Shown one piece after another: positions 50,625-61,839 of a stretch of DNA of 64,000 nt. The stretch spans positions 456,364 to 520,363 of the forward strand of contig QZCP01000223.1 in the NCBI GenBank assembly GCA_003956705.1. Reading direction: 5' to 3'. The notes beneath the pieces were generated by a model. The model saw only the letters and a list, made by a program, of their open reading frames with translations. It was not told where the DNA came from and made no database searches. The translations under genes were made by a program, and so were the position numbers. The DNA is from Brevipalpus yothersi. Taxonomy: Eukaryota > Arthropoda > Arachnida > Trombidiformes > Tenuipalpidae. Position 1 is the first letter of the stretch. Each line of letters opens with the position of its first letter.

Positions 50625-51615
50625 TCAGAGACTTGATTCCAGTAACGTTGAACACATTTTATTCAGTGTCTGGCACATTGATATGGCATCAATTAGACCT
50701 GGAGAGAGTATATAGAAGAAAAGAGAGGAACAAAAAAAATTTTTTCAATCAATCATGATTTCTGTGGATATATTATACGGGCAATCAGGAGTGGTCTTGA
50801 ACATTTTGACAATCGGTAAGAAAGACTGATCATGGAGGAAGATGATCGTATCATGAGTTCACGATCGATAGGATCAGAAGATTTTCATTTTCGAATATTC
50901 TTTCATAATCAGCATTCTTCTCATAAAATGGCAATCATCATCATCGAAAAAACAGGCTCTATTCTTCAAAGAATGATGATGATCACATGAACTTGATGTT
51001 TGAATTCTATACTCTGAAGCCCTCATCTCCATATTATATTAGTCTAATCTGAGGAATATAGATTACTGTTGAAATCAACTAACAATTGATTGAGGTGAGT
51101 TCATTCAACATGCAGTTACACCGGTAAAAGTGGTCAAATGAATTCACATGCACAGGTGTTCTTCAACTCAACATCAACTGAACTGTATACTCGTGCATAA
51201 CTGAATAATCTGTCATCCTTAAATCTGATCCTTGTCTAAAGTAACATCATTTCAAAAGTTATCAGCCTACTAGCATCGAGGTCTAAACTCCAAGGATCTA
51301 ATTTGATTCAAGGAACTTCGAACCTTGAATCTATAGTCAAGCAACTGCATGTCTAACTACTGGCGATAACTACTCAAATTACTCAATCGAAAAAGGTCTT
51401 TGCTCATTGTCACTTGGAACAGACTATACATTAACGAATGAATAGAATAGAAAGTGTGGAAAAGGCAAAGACTTACCTTTCTCTGAGGATGATGATCTTT
51501 TACCGAATATACTTCCATTGAGAGGAGGTTTTCGAGCATCAACTCGTTCCGATAGGCTACTGAAGAGAATTAGATTCATGACCAGGAACAAGACTATCGT
51601 ACTTTTGATTGACAT
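50625..51615 (-). CDS. SIFa: SIFamide neuropeptide precursor
   Basis: Two exons (minus): 51615-51477 and 50698-50625, joined through a split Gly codon to 70 aa, a usual length for SIFamide precursors. Residues 1-27 are a signal peptide (MSIKSTIVLFLVMNLILFSS onward). Next comes RKPPLNGSIFGKR: a SIFamide with Gly for amidation and a KR cleavage site. The C-terminal peptide has the family's C-x6-C spacing (MCQTLNKMC). Acceptor TCTCTCCAG and donor GTAAGT are strong. The expected active peptide is RKPPLNGSIF-amide; the common insect form is AYRKPPFNGSIF-amide, so this one lacks the AY extension and has Leu for Phe. SIFamide acts in the brain on feeding, sleep and courtship in insects. A TATA box lies at 51817. 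Confidence 0.9.
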
Positions 51616-51816
51616 TGTGAATTGTGATTTGTTTTTTGTTTCGTTCAATGTGTATAATTTTGACTTAGAATAACTATTCCGTTTGTCACAAGTAACTCAG
51701 ATCATTCGAATTGAGGGACAAGCACAACGTAAAATAAAGTTTTTCTATTCACACTTGAAAGTTTATCGTTCAATTTGTCAGGCTGCGAGTGATGACAAAA
51801 TGAATCCATACATGGT

Positions 51817-51824
51817 CTTTTATA
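51817..51824 (-). promoter_or_regulatory. Predicted TATA box of the SIFamide gene
   Basis: Minus strand reads TATAAAAG. A start-site-like TCATCA follows about 30 nt downstream (near 51793), which would give a 5' UTR of about 180 nt. Confidence 0.45.
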
Positions 51825-51882
51825 GAACAGTGTCCATTAGAGATTAGTTGACAAGATAAGAAATGGACAGAGAGACTTCAAA

Positions 51883-51893
<11 letters not shown>

Positions 51894-51924
<31 letters not shown>
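51894..51924. repeat. (GA)n microsatellite
   Basis: GA tract of about 31 nt, just upstream of the SIFamide TATA box. Confidence 0.9.
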
Positions 51925-51927
<3 letters not shown>

Positions 51928-53364
51928 AAGACAAGGAAAGAAGGAGGGGCAAGTGTTGTCCAGATTATGGTCAAGACGATGAAATGGAGATTATTGATTC
52001 TCCGATTCTCGAAGGGATCTATGCTCATTAGTGGCGATTTTCGAACTGGTTTCCACTACCCATGAGAAAAAGTCCTCGGTGGCAAATCACGTCATTCGAA
52101 AATAAGCTGGCCACACACATTGACAATTGGCCACGGTAAATACATCATCAATTGGATCGCAAAATACAGTATATTCTCGATTACAATATGATGAATCTAA
52201 TTTTTGTTTCTCATAAATATATAGACATCAATTCTTGATACATACATACATACATACACACACCTCGACATCATTCACCGTGTAAATCGTATTGGACGAT
52301 GTGCATATAATATTATAGATGGATCATATAGATAGAAGTCGAATATTGACCCATAATTTTAATAATACTTGATATCAGCGAACGATACAGCAATCACGTA
52401 CAGATGAGCTCTGGGAAATCACAATCTCATCTGATCATGATGATTCCATTAAGAGTGGGGTTTTTTCCTCTTTTTCCTTTTCTCCCTCTTCTCTTACTGA
52501 GATGGTTGGTTACCATGTTTGTCCACTATTTTATCTACTCTCTGGACTAACTATACGTGGTGATATTTTGTATTATTTCCAAAAAAAAGAAAAAAGAAAT
52601 GAAAACCTTTCTTTTTTTTCGATCGATGTTAACACTTGATATGCATATTTATGGGACATGTGTGTTCTGATTCACGTTCACTTTACATTCGATTGATCGG
52701 ATTTATGAGTAGCTAAGATTTGGAAGGTGGCAAGATTTAATTGCAATTAGATTATATGTGTATGTGGGTTTATATTTGTTCCATACGACGTCAGAGGAGA
52801 TGAAGAGATTAATGTAGAATATCTTTTGGAAACTTCCTGAAACTCAGGAGAGAGAGAGAAGGGACACATTCGATTCGTCACACAGCTATTTTGAATTCTC
52901 ATTGCTTAAAAACTAATTTCCTGCAGAATTCTTCGAGCCAATGATTCTATAATACAGAAGAATACACACTCATTCTTTTGTGATTGTTCAGGGGAAATGA
53001 GTAAAGAGAACAGAAGAGTGGAGAAAAAAGGGAAAAAAAGATGTCAAAAAGACTAAAGGGTCAGATGATGGATTCCCTTTTTTGTTCCCTTGATTCTAGG
53101 AGATTAAGTTTTTGTATTAGATTCGTTAAGCTCTGTTCAAACTTTAAGTCGTAATGGCATGGGAGTGAGCATCATCATGATTCTGAGATGAGTTGTTGAA
53201 CAGAAAATCTTCTTCCTTTTTTTTCGAACAAAAATTTGGGTGAATGTTTGCGGATTGTTTGTCGAGTGAAATTTATTTGTTCTAATCTAGGAGTATCTCT
53301 CTCTCTCTCATTCCTAATTGAGGTTGCGTAATTTCGTGGAAAACAATGATCTGTTTTATAGATA

Positions 53365-54195
53365 ATGTGTAAAACATTCCTTGTGACAGCTAGTTATGTG
53401 CATATTTTAATGGTGTACAATATTTGTTTCTGTTCATCCTCTTCTTCATCAATCGATTCATCTGATAATGATAGTGATGGTTATGTTGATCATTTGAAGA
53501 CCAAAGATTGGATGAAATGGTATTACGGAACTTATCCGAGCTCAAAATATTCTGACTATTACCATAATTACCATAATTATTTACCATTATCAACTTCATC
53601 ATCACTATCATCGAAAATTGGTAGTAGAACTTATCTAGCATTACCAAACTCATATTCTTACGGCAACAAAAATCTCGATCGAAATAGTCTCGAATATCCA
53701 TCCAGAGTGAGCTCATATCCGGAAGAAATTCCAAATGTTGATATATATCAGTTCAAAAAACACGATCACGATCATCACTATCACCATCAATCTGAACCTC
53801 ACCACCACTTTGAGCCAGCTCCACACATCAATGTCTATTCACCGCCACATTCCGAATCGAAACAAGTGTATCTGCCAATACCTATTCAACCAGCACCTGT
53901 GAAAAAGTTTGATTTCAGTTTTTGGATCTGGCCATTAGTGTTTGTCATCATCTTGCCTCTGGTTCTTGGAGCTATATTATTACCTTTAGCGCTAGTATTT
54001 CTGATGAATCTTATTTTTCTACTATTTACGATGAGAAATAATACCACAATGCTTACCGATGGCCAATTCCAGCGAATTCAGGGAAAAGATAAAGATAAAA
54101 GAACTATTGAAAAGGAGGATGCATTGAATCAACTGTTCATCAGTCTCATTGAATCGTACGAAAAGTATAATCCAACTAATAAAACCAAATTATAA
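53365..54195 (+). CDS. Orphan secretory-pathway protein, His/Tyr/Ser-rich with a C-terminal hydrophobic domain
   Basis: Single-exon ORF of 276 aa that I do not recognise. The N-terminus (MCKTFLVTASYVHILMVYNI) looks like a signal sequence. A Ser/Asp run and a Tyr/Asn/His-rich stretch (around SDYYHNYHNYLPL) follow. Residues about 132-165 form a histidine-rich block (KKHDHDHHYHHQSEPHHHFE). A Pro-rich spacer (PIPIQPAPVKKFDFSF) leads to a long hydrophobic region (about 192-228: WIWPLVFVIILPLVLGAILL, then PLALVFLMNLIFLLF), which could be one or two membrane segments. A charged cytosolic-type tail ends NPTNKTKL. The His cluster suggests metal binding, but that is inference. Confidence 0.7.
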   Translation: MCKTFLVTASYVHILMVYNICFCSSSSSSIDSSDNDSDGYVDHLKTKDWMKWYYGTYPSSKYSDYYHNYHNYLPLSTSSSLSSKIGSRTYLALPNSYSYGNKNLDRNSLEYPSRVSSYPEEIPNVDIYQFKKHDHDHHYHHQSEPHHHFEPAPHINVYSPPHSESKQVYLPIPIQPAPVKKFDFSFWIWPLVFVIILPLVLGAILLPLALVFLMNLIFLLFTMRNNTTMLTDGQFQRIQGKDKDKRTIEKEDALNQLFISLIESYEKYNPTNKTKL

Positions 54196-54428
54196 ATTGC
54201 AACAAAATGTGTGTCTCATTCTTACCAAGTTACAATAAGCAAATAGAAAAATCAAGAGATAAAGATAAGAGAGAAGGAAAGAGAGTGGCCACATTCCTTC
54301 GGCTATCACACTCATAATGGTAGACAGTGAAAAATGTAATTGTTTAGATTAGAAATTTTAATGATAGTTGATAATGAGAGATATTCAAATCGATCACTAT
54401 CTCAATTTTTCAATCAGCTTCCCGCTGA

Positions 54429-55418
54429 TTAGGCCTCAGTAACAGGACCTTTGACATCCTCTTTACCACCTTCATCTCCACTGCCGATGCTTCCATTTTC
54501 ACCATCCTCATCGTCATCGTCTCCAGGTACTTCTTCATTCATTTGTTCTAATCTTTCAAGTTTCTTGGCTAACTCTTCATCATCAATATCAGTAACCACT
54601 TTGGGCGCTTGCTTAACGGCGAACATACCCTCAGCAGATTTGATCGATTCTTCAATCTTAGCGAGAGCTTCATTCAAAAGTGCAAGACCACTTTCTCTAT
54701 CTAGTGTATGAGTGGTGACCACGTATGATGGTGGTGCGATTAGATTGATCTTAATTTGATTATCCGGTGAGCAGGCCATACCAGCTCGAAGTGCTGCTTT
54801 AACGGCATCAATACCTTCATAGGTACAACATCCGACATCTATATCAGCTCTCACTTTAACAGCTTGTGGCGTTAATTTTCTCTTGATATGAGTCAATAGA
54901 ACTTCTTTAGTTTTATCATCCAGATCACATTCGTCCAGCACAGTGGGATCATTGACAGCGGCCTTAAAAGAATCGAATGATGTTCCTTGCTTTTTTGTTT
55001 TCGAATCAAAGTACCAGGCAGTCTTTTCATATAGTTGCTCAAGTTCCTCACTTGTTTCATATTCAAGAATTTCGGCCACATGCCTCAATATACTGTTGAC
55101 AGCTTTTGCTTTGGCGAACTTTTCCTCACACCGGACGATATCTTCCGGTGATACACGACGCTTGGATAGATCAATGTAACCCTTCTCCTTATCCACACGA
55201 ATCACCACCACACACTCTGATCGATCAATTCGAATAAGCTTATTAATGGAACGAATTCTTCTTCGTGACAATTCGGATAGCAATATCATTCCCTCGATAT
55301 TATTGTATTCAAGCAGCTCAACGTAAGCACCCATCTCGGCGATCTTTCGTACCGTCACCATAACCACATCTTCCACTTCGGGAAATTCTTGCTTATAAAA
55401 TCGACACTTTAACACCAT
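54429..55418 (-). CDS. EIF2S1: Eukaryotic translation initiation factor 2 subunit alpha
   Basis: Alpha subunit of the eIF2 ternary complex, which delivers initiator tRNA and is the target of stress kinases (PERK, GCN2 and others). Intronless, 329 aa (human 315). The S1 domain spans about 14-88 with EVEDVVMVTVRKIAEMGAYV. The regulatory serine is residue 51 in LLSELSRRRIR, fully conserved. Helical domain (about 90-180) and alpha/beta domain (about 185-300) follow, including LTPQAVKVRADIDVGC. The acidic Gly/Ser-rich tail is longer than usual. The ATG at 55418 begins MVLKCRFYKQEFPEVED, which matches the family start, so the start is secure. ATTAAA lies downstream of the stop, near 54358. Confidence 0.97.
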   Translation of the reverse strand: MVLKCRFYKQEFPEVEDVVMVTVRKIAEMGAYVELLEYNNIEGMILLSELSRRRIRSINKLIRIDRSECVVVIRVDKEKGYIDLSKRRVSPEDIVRCEEKFAKAKAVNSILRHVAEILEYETSEELEQLYEKTAWYFDSKTKKQGTSFDSFKAAVNDPTVLDECDLDDKTKEVLLTHIKRKLTPQAVKVRADIDVGCCTYEGIDAVKAALRAGMACSPDNQIKINLIAPPSYVVTTHTLDRESGLALLNEALAKIEESIKSAEGMFAVKQAPKVVTDIDDEELAKKLERLEQMNEEVPGDDDDEDGENGSIGSGDEGGKEDVKGPVTEA

Positions 55419-56538
55419 CTTAATCGATTAACCCCACTACTTGAGTTCAACAAAAATTTCTCCACCACCAAAACACAATCACAATTAAACCACTTTGTCA
55501 AAGGAAAAATATGTTCTCACAATCAAAAAAAAAATCACTTTACAATCAAATCACAAAAAAGTGTGTTCCTTGTTTCACCGGTTTTTTGCGCATCTCTTTT
55601 CGCACAGGAACATGTTCAATTGGCGCTCTTTCTGAAATTCCTTCTCCACACTTTATTCACTCTCGCAAATCATTATCAACACTATTTCTCCAGCTAAGTC
55701 ACTTGATTTTTGATTAATCGAAAAAAAATTAAACCATCCAGCTCAAGGAAAAAATTTATCTAAAATCCAATATTTTAATAAGGTTCAAATATCATCTTCC
55801 TTTTGTCGAGAGAAAATGTATGTGTTTTCTCCAAAAGAATTTAAAAAATTCACGGAATTTACGGAATTTACGAGTAAAAATAATCTTCAGCAATATTTTC
55901 CACACGATTCATCAGAGGACGCTCTACAGTTGAAAGGGAAATGTACGTCCTCGGAGAATAATAGCAATGGAGCCATAGCATGGGGCTCTATTGCCACCAT
56001 GACCATACCCGGCCTGAGCGGTACCATGTCCATTGCAATGGATGCCCAAGGTTGAATACTGGACGGGATACGACAAAAAATCGTGCCTAGTTTAGTTGGA
56101 GTCTCAGGCCAGAATTGTACCCATTCTCACCGATAATTGAACAAGAGAGCCCATCGAGACGTCAAGACTTTATCAGTTCCCAAACTGATCAAAAACTTTA
56201 ACATTATTGTAGTTCACAGTTATCCCGTCAGAGGACACGCTGTGTATCGTTTGGGGAACTGTTTTGGGGAAACAAGAATGTTTTTTTCGTGAATGTATTT
56301 TGAAAAATAATATTTTTTCCTCTTCTTACTCTTCCTCTTATTCTGTTTATGGACAAATCTTAATCACATTTAATTTTTGATGTTGACATCAATTATCACC
56401 GGAGACATAGGATTTAATAGCCTCTAGTGTCCCCTACCAGTCCCTATCAGCCATCTGATCGATCTATTAAAGGCTAAAATTTATGTTGGCATTTTAGCCA
56501 TCGCGTGTTGGTGTTTATCTGTTTATCTGGCTTAGGCT
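55419..56538. other. Divergent interval eIF2-alpha / ZNRF
   Basis: Contains both promoters. An 80-codon open frame at 55816-56055 has no recognisable features and I do not call it. Nothing else seen. Confidence 0.5.
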
Positions 56539-57255
56539 ATGGGAGCTCGACAAAGTAGTCCAGGAGGCTCGAACGGTGGAAGCAGCTTGTTACCTACATC
56601 ATCATCATCGTCCAACAATAATTCACCACGAGCCCAGGGATCAAATAGTGATTCTTCCAATAGACAATCAAATGATGGTTATTCATCGCCAAATTCATTG
56701 TATCATGATGGTTCCTCAGGCACTCGATCTAATCGACGATCAGCAATCGGCAGTGGTGGCAGTGGCGGCAGTGGCGGATCATCTGATTGGAGACAACGTG
56801 CTCGCAGCTTGACCAATGTGATATCATCATCTAATCCACACTCATCTGATGGCCAACCAATAGTGACTGTTTCACCTCTCGGTCATCCGTACGGATTGTC
56901 TGTGTCACCAGATAGTTTCAATTCGATTGATGATCTTACCAATTTTGGTCGTGTTTTTTCAGCCCACTCTTTGCCAGTACAACTTGTGCCCTTCAATTTA
57001 AAGTGTCCCGTTTGTTCGAAAACAATATTGCCCGATGATGTTGAATGTCATCTTGTTATGTGTTTAACTAAGCCTCGAATAAATTACAATGAGGATATAT
57101 TGACCGAGGATAAGGGTGAATGTGTGATTTGTTTAGATGATTTGAGTAAAGGTAACAAGATTGCGCGTCTACCGTGTTTGTGCATATACCATAAAGTTTG
57201 TATTGATGCTTGGTTTGAGGTGAATCGATCGTGTCCTGAACATCCATCAGATTAA
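56539..57255 (+). CDS. ZNRF2: ZNRF1/2-type E3 ubiquitin ligase (zinc and RING finger)
   Basis: Membrane-associated E3 ligase. Intronless, 238 aa. The N-terminus MGARQSS is a myristoylation signal, as in ZNRF1/2. A Ser/Asn/Gly-rich disordered region fills about 8-145. Next come the conserved zinc finger (CPVCSKTILPDDVECHLVMC, about 154-173) and TKPRINYNEDILTED, then a C-terminal RING (CVICLDDL, RLPCLCIYHKVCIDAWFEV, SCPEHPSD). The invariant NRSCPEHPSD ending makes the family certain. Vertebrates have two paralogs and I cannot choose between them, so the symbol is a family label. In animals these proteins act on endosomes and lysosomes and on Na/K-ATPase. The ATG at 56539 is the family start because Gly2 is required. 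Confidence 0.9.
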   Translation: MGARQSSPGGSNGGSSLLPTSSSSSNNNSPRAQGSNSDSSNRQSNDGYSSPNSLYHDGSSGTRSNRRSAIGSGGSGGSGGSSDWRQRARSLTNVISSSNPHSSDGQPIVTVSPLGHPYGLSVSPDSFNSIDDLTNFGRVFSAHSLPVQLVPFNLKCPVCSKTILPDDVECHLVMCLTKPRINYNEDILTEDKGECVICLDDLSKGNKIARLPCLCIYHKVCIDAWFEVNRSCPEHPSD

Positions 57256-57464
57256 AGATAAACTTCAGCTACAAAAAGAAAACTCATACACAACACAACC
57301 ACACATATAAATACACAAACACAAACATCATCCCTCAACTGATCATCATCCCTTAAGGGTTCCATATTCATAGAATCATCTCTACATTTCAAGAGAAAAA
57401 GAGAATATTTTTGGTTGATGTTTGTGATCTGCGGAAACTGCTTTTTTTGAACAATCCTCTCCTC

Positions 57465-58437
57465 ATGTGGAAACATTTTCGGAAGTCCTTTGAAACATTG
57501 TTGTTGTTAAAACCTTCAAACATTTTTAAATCTACGATTCGATCTCACAACGCTTCGAAAACGATCAAACACAAAACGATTCTAACTTTATCCAGCAATA
57601 TGTATCGTGCGTTTTCATTGACTAGTCGATCTTCATCTTTTGAGAGTTTGAAACGGAACGATCCTCATAACTCTCAACATCTTCAGAGAGAAAATATTTT
57701 CACAATTCCCAATGGTCTATGCGTTTTGAGAATATTATCAGCTCCTCTCATGGTCTACACTCTCGCTTCTGGATTGCATACTCAATCCTTTGTTCTGTTC
57801 ACTTTTGCTGGATTCACAGACCTGGTAAGAGAAATTGATCAACAATTTGTTTGTTTCTTGATTGTGATGATTATCTTGTTTCTCATGTCTAGGCTGATGG
57901 GTTGATTGCTCGTAAATTTGAAGGGCAACGATCTAAGCTGGGTAGTATTCTAGACCCTCTCGCAGATAAAATTTTTGTTTCAACTCTATTCATTACACTG
58001 ACTGTTGTGGATCGGATTCCCGGTTAGTACATCTTTTTCTTTCTCACTTAACAATATTTTGAGTGATATTTTTTATTCCAAATTTATTCTCTTCTGCAGC
58101 CTGGTTGACTGTGATAATAATATCTCGAGATGTGATATTAATCATGGCTAGTGCCTTCTTACGTTACAAGTCACTTTCTTCGCCACGAACATTGTCAAGG
58201 TTTTTCAATCCTCAGCTTACCACAATCGAGATGAATCCCTCTCTTCTGAGCAAGATTAATACAACACTTCAATTGGTTTACATTGGTTTAACTTTGCTCA
58301 TGCCACTCACTAGTCTGGGTGGCGCTAATTTGATGGGATACTTTCCAGTCATTGTGGCAAGCTCGACATTATGTTCTGGTATTCATTACGCCTTATCCAA
58401 AAATTCATATAGATTTATAAGTCATAGAAATTCATGA
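57465..58437 (+). CDS. CRLS1: Cardiolipin synthase (CDP-alcohol phosphatidyltransferase), mitochondrial
   Basis: Transfers phosphatidyl from CDP-diacylglycerol to phosphatidylglycerol to make cardiolipin in the mitochondrial inner membrane. Exons 57465-57824, 57893-58022 and 58100-58437 join in phase to 275 aa. A basic, hydroxylated presequence fills about 1-65. The catalytic motif DLADGLIARK-(x8)-GSILDPLAD spans exons 1 and 2, with all four aspartates present (D119, D122, D141, D145). Later features include IISRDVILIMASAFLRY and TLSRFFNP, typical of eukaryotic CRLS1, and several membrane segments. The start at 57465 is chosen because it gives a mitochondrial leader; the ATG at 57602 is an alternative. 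ATTAAA overlaps the region after the stop. A decayed copy of the last exon lies at 61840-62010. Confidence 0.93.
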
Positions 58438-59790
58438 TTTATTAAAATGAACTCTAAAATGTTGTTCTCTTTTCTTCATCTGTGCTCATCAATCACTCTG
58501 TTCAGATTCTAAGCTCACATAACCAATCTTCGTTCATGCTATGTGGAGGTTTGTAGAAAAATGACCGCAATGCCTATCGGTTTCTAAAGAAAAACTCTTG
58601 AATCCTGTCTCAAATCAAAACGGGGATAATTTTTAACTAGATAATCTTATCTATCATGAGCTCTGGATTCCAGATATCCAATCATGAGAGTCACTAAGGC
58701 AGCTTTGTGGAATGAATTGAAAGTCTCAACTATATCTTTTTTTATTTATACAATTCAGAGCCAAAAATGGGTTTGAAATATTTTTTCATTGCTCTCGGTA
58801 CATTTGCAAAACACCATTTGTAAGCAGGAAAAATGTTTTCTTTTCGATTTATAATCTCAAATAATCAAATTGATGAAACTTGACTCAAGTTTGGCTGATT
58901 TATACCTAGCAATCCTCAAATATTGGCCCCACAGCATCAGAATGATTTCTCAGTGTTCTGAGTGATCCATTCATACATTCGACCTGTCATCAAATAGAGG
59001 CTGAAAACTTTTCAAAGCCAACTCGGAACATCAAATAGAAGCATCAAAATTAGCTCATTGAATCAATAGTATTGATGAAATATCAACAGGGTTTCCACTT
59101 TTATCAATGATCTAACTAAATTTCTTTGAATAAGTTTAGTTTAAATGCAACATTCCATGATATTCAACGTTATCTTGAGGAGAATTTTCAGGGGCTGTTT
59201 GCAAAAATATGATTTGCAATGGATCCAAATGAAAGTTTGATTTTTAGTCAAATTATGAAGTCATCGTTCAACTTCCATTATATCTCTCTGTTCCATTAGT
59301 GGTGAATCAGATGGCGTTTGAAACCACAATTTTTCAAGCTCTATACAAAATGATCATTCGACAATCATTTTCAATTAGCGATTTTTTTCACCCAAAGAAT
59401 TCAAACAAAATGTAACGCTCTTCATATTCTTCGCAAGGAAATTTTATAAATTATAATTGTAATATCAGGATCTAAATTTTGTATTCTTGAATTTAACTTA
59501 CAGATCCCTTGTTTTCTCAGCTCTAAGGCATATACATGTATAGACCGAGTTGAAGAACTGAACAAATGATCGACGTTTGGGTTGCCAAATGTCCCTAAGT
59601 AAGAGGTTGTCTGTCTCGAATGAGATCAGAAATAGTTTTCTTTGGATAGTGGTTTATGTCTTTTTGAAAAATTACGATAACGAATGTAATCATGGGGTTG
59701 CCCAGGATATTTTTTCAGTGGAATGAGATTTATTTCTTATTTACCGGTGAGCATTGTCAATAAAGCCTCTCAAGTAATATCTGATCATTC
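58438..59790. other. Convergent interval CRLS1 / serine-protease homolog
   Basis: AT-rich with no recognised exon. It holds the 3' UTRs of both convergent genes. Confidence 0.5.
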
Positions 59791-60871
59791 CTAAACAAAA
59801 CAGAAGTCCTGAGAAGATTCGATCAAAATTTCTTTGTCAGCAGCAATATTATGATGTACGTCATATTTTGTATTCCATTCAGGACTGAGAAGTCTGAGTC
59901 CTCTCAATGACCATCGACCATTCTCATTTACCGTTACTAATGGCTCGGGAGTGGAGTAACTTTGCGAGTCTGGTGTTTTGGTGATATGACGATCTAGTTG
60001 GAATTCGATATCTGCAAAAATTTACAATAAATTAGTAATTAGCAGCTAATTCATAAGATCAAAAAGGAAAGAAAATTCGACTTGCATCAGTGTCTCACCT
60101 GAGGGATCGATTACTTTTGTCTGCATTGGGGCATTGATAGAATGCCTCCTGCTACCAAAGCCTTCATAGAACTTGAGGCTGAAGAGAATTTTGTATGCTT
60201 TCTCATTATTCTTATCAAAAACTTCATCATTCGCCAAGCAAATTGGTTGGACAGATATTTTCTCAGGAAGCTCAATCAAAGCGTAATCTTTCACTTCGAG
60301 ACATTTGATATTTTCCATTGGCACACTTTCACCATCCTCTTTCCATTTTCCGGGATAAGATCCAACGAAAATGTCACCTCCATGGAACAGAGTGTGCTTG
60401 AAACCTTCTCGGCATCCACATTCGAGAGAAGTGATGATGTGGCGAGGCGAGATGACTAGACCATCGCAATTCCATCTCTCTCGAATAGATCCTTGACCAT
60501 AGGCTCTGTAATTAGTAATCATATCAAAAGAGTTGTCTTCGAATATATTGTGATAAATATAGGTATTTTGAACTATTTTTTCTTACCCGACTTTTACCAA
60601 CCATGGATGATTCTCGCTTTTTATTTGATTCAAATCTCTTGTTGCCTTCTCCAACAAAGGAGCCTTACCGCATTCTGGAAGAAAATTTGAAGATGAAATT
60701 TTGGAGACTTGAATGATAGAGATTCGAATAATCGGAAAATTGCTCTAACTTCAATCCAAGCATATTCATGAAAAATTTTTGGATAAAAAACTTACTGCAT
60801 TTTTTCTCAGTCGAAACAAAGGTAGCGAGAACCGATATAACAATAATAACGGTACTTTTCAACATGATCAT
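59791..60871 (-). CDS. Secreted serine-protease homolog (catalytically inactive trypsin fold)
   Basis: Four exons (minus): 60871-60796, 60674-60587, 60505-60099 and 60011-59791, in phase, 263 aa. Signal peptide (MIMLKSTVIIVISVLATFVS). Trypsin-fold landmarks: KCGKAPLLE, HPWLVKVG, CDGLVISPRHIITSLECGC, DYALIELPEKISVQPICLA and GRWSLRGLRLLSP. The catalytic-His motif (normally TAAHC) is SLEC, so His is replaced (Glu83). Asp is retained (D128). No GDSGGP occurs; the corresponding place reads near YSTPEPLV, so the catalytic Ser is also lost. It should therefore be a protease homolog, like the non-catalytic SPHs of arthropod immunity and matrix cascades. The exons splice cleanly, so it is not a pseudogene by frame. 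Role unknown. Confidence 0.8.
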
Positions 60872-61839
60872 GAAAGTGAACTGACTCTTCTTAATTTCGT
60901 ATAGTTAGAATAACGATAGTCTTAGGGTAGCCTGATTGAGTATGTTTAAGCTTAATCTGTTAGCTTAGTTGTTCGGACAAATGATACGTGTGATAATCAG
61001 TGATTTATTCGTCAGTGTCTATTCCTCCTCCATTTGTGAGTTGTCTCGAACATCTCAACGTCATAACCACGGGGAAGAGACAATCACTTTTACATTCTCA
61101 TCAAATTCATGTCTTGCAAAGCCTCAACAATACGGAACACAGATACTCGCTCGTTGTTGATCTCCTTGTATTTCGGATTGCAACTTTCTCCGCATCAATA
61201 TTGCCACATCTTTCAATTTGATTCATGTAAATGTGGGAAACAATCAATGATTATGAAACAGCACTCTTTTTGCGTGCAGTGTGAGTAGTTAAGGGCTACT
61301 TGCTAAGTGCCTACAGCTGAGAGAAAAAGGATTAATATATTCGAAAACTACCATGAAGATTACACGTGCTTGATCGACTGCTTGATGATGAACAAGCTTC
61401 CATGATGCTTGAATATGCTAATATATCCATCAATTGATGAATCACAGCCTTTCGGGCCCTCGCTTAATTGGATTGATCGGTTCCCCACCGTCTAGGAATC
61501 TTCCGATGACTCAAGATCTATGCACTTGAAATCTGCCAAGCAATCGATCTTAATGGACAATAGCTGTTAGAAACAAGGTTTTAAATAATATCAGTATTCT
61601 TAGAGAATTCATAGGACTGATGAAGGGAGTCAATGAACAATTCATTCGTTCCCAGAAGGCGAAATTTTTCATCGTCACTTTTCGAGGCTGATTGGTTAAT
61701 TGGTCAACCTATTGATAATCCAGCGTAGACAAAATTAAGAGCATTGCATTTCGTTAATGTCTACACTCAATTATCCATGCATTTCAAATTTGAATAGCAA
61801 AGATCTAGGCTGGATATTACCCTACCAATTTGGTTAAAC

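Larger units (their letters stand above)
51616..53364. other. Intergenic upstream of SIFamide and of the His-rich gene
   Basis: The SIFamide 5' UTR and promoter occupy the first about 210 nt. A GA tract lies at 51894-51924. Nothing else recognised. Confidence 0.5.

Noticed and set aside
51357..51470. Alternative second exon for SIFamide ending in LSNLSSYRQ
   Set aside because: Weak acceptor and no cysteines; the exon at 50625-50698 has a strong acceptor and the family's C-x6-C pattern.
55816..56055. Plus-strand 80-codon frame between eIF2-alpha and ZNRF
   Set aside because: Simple tandem start (FTEFTEF), no domain, no splice support; likely promoter-region noise.
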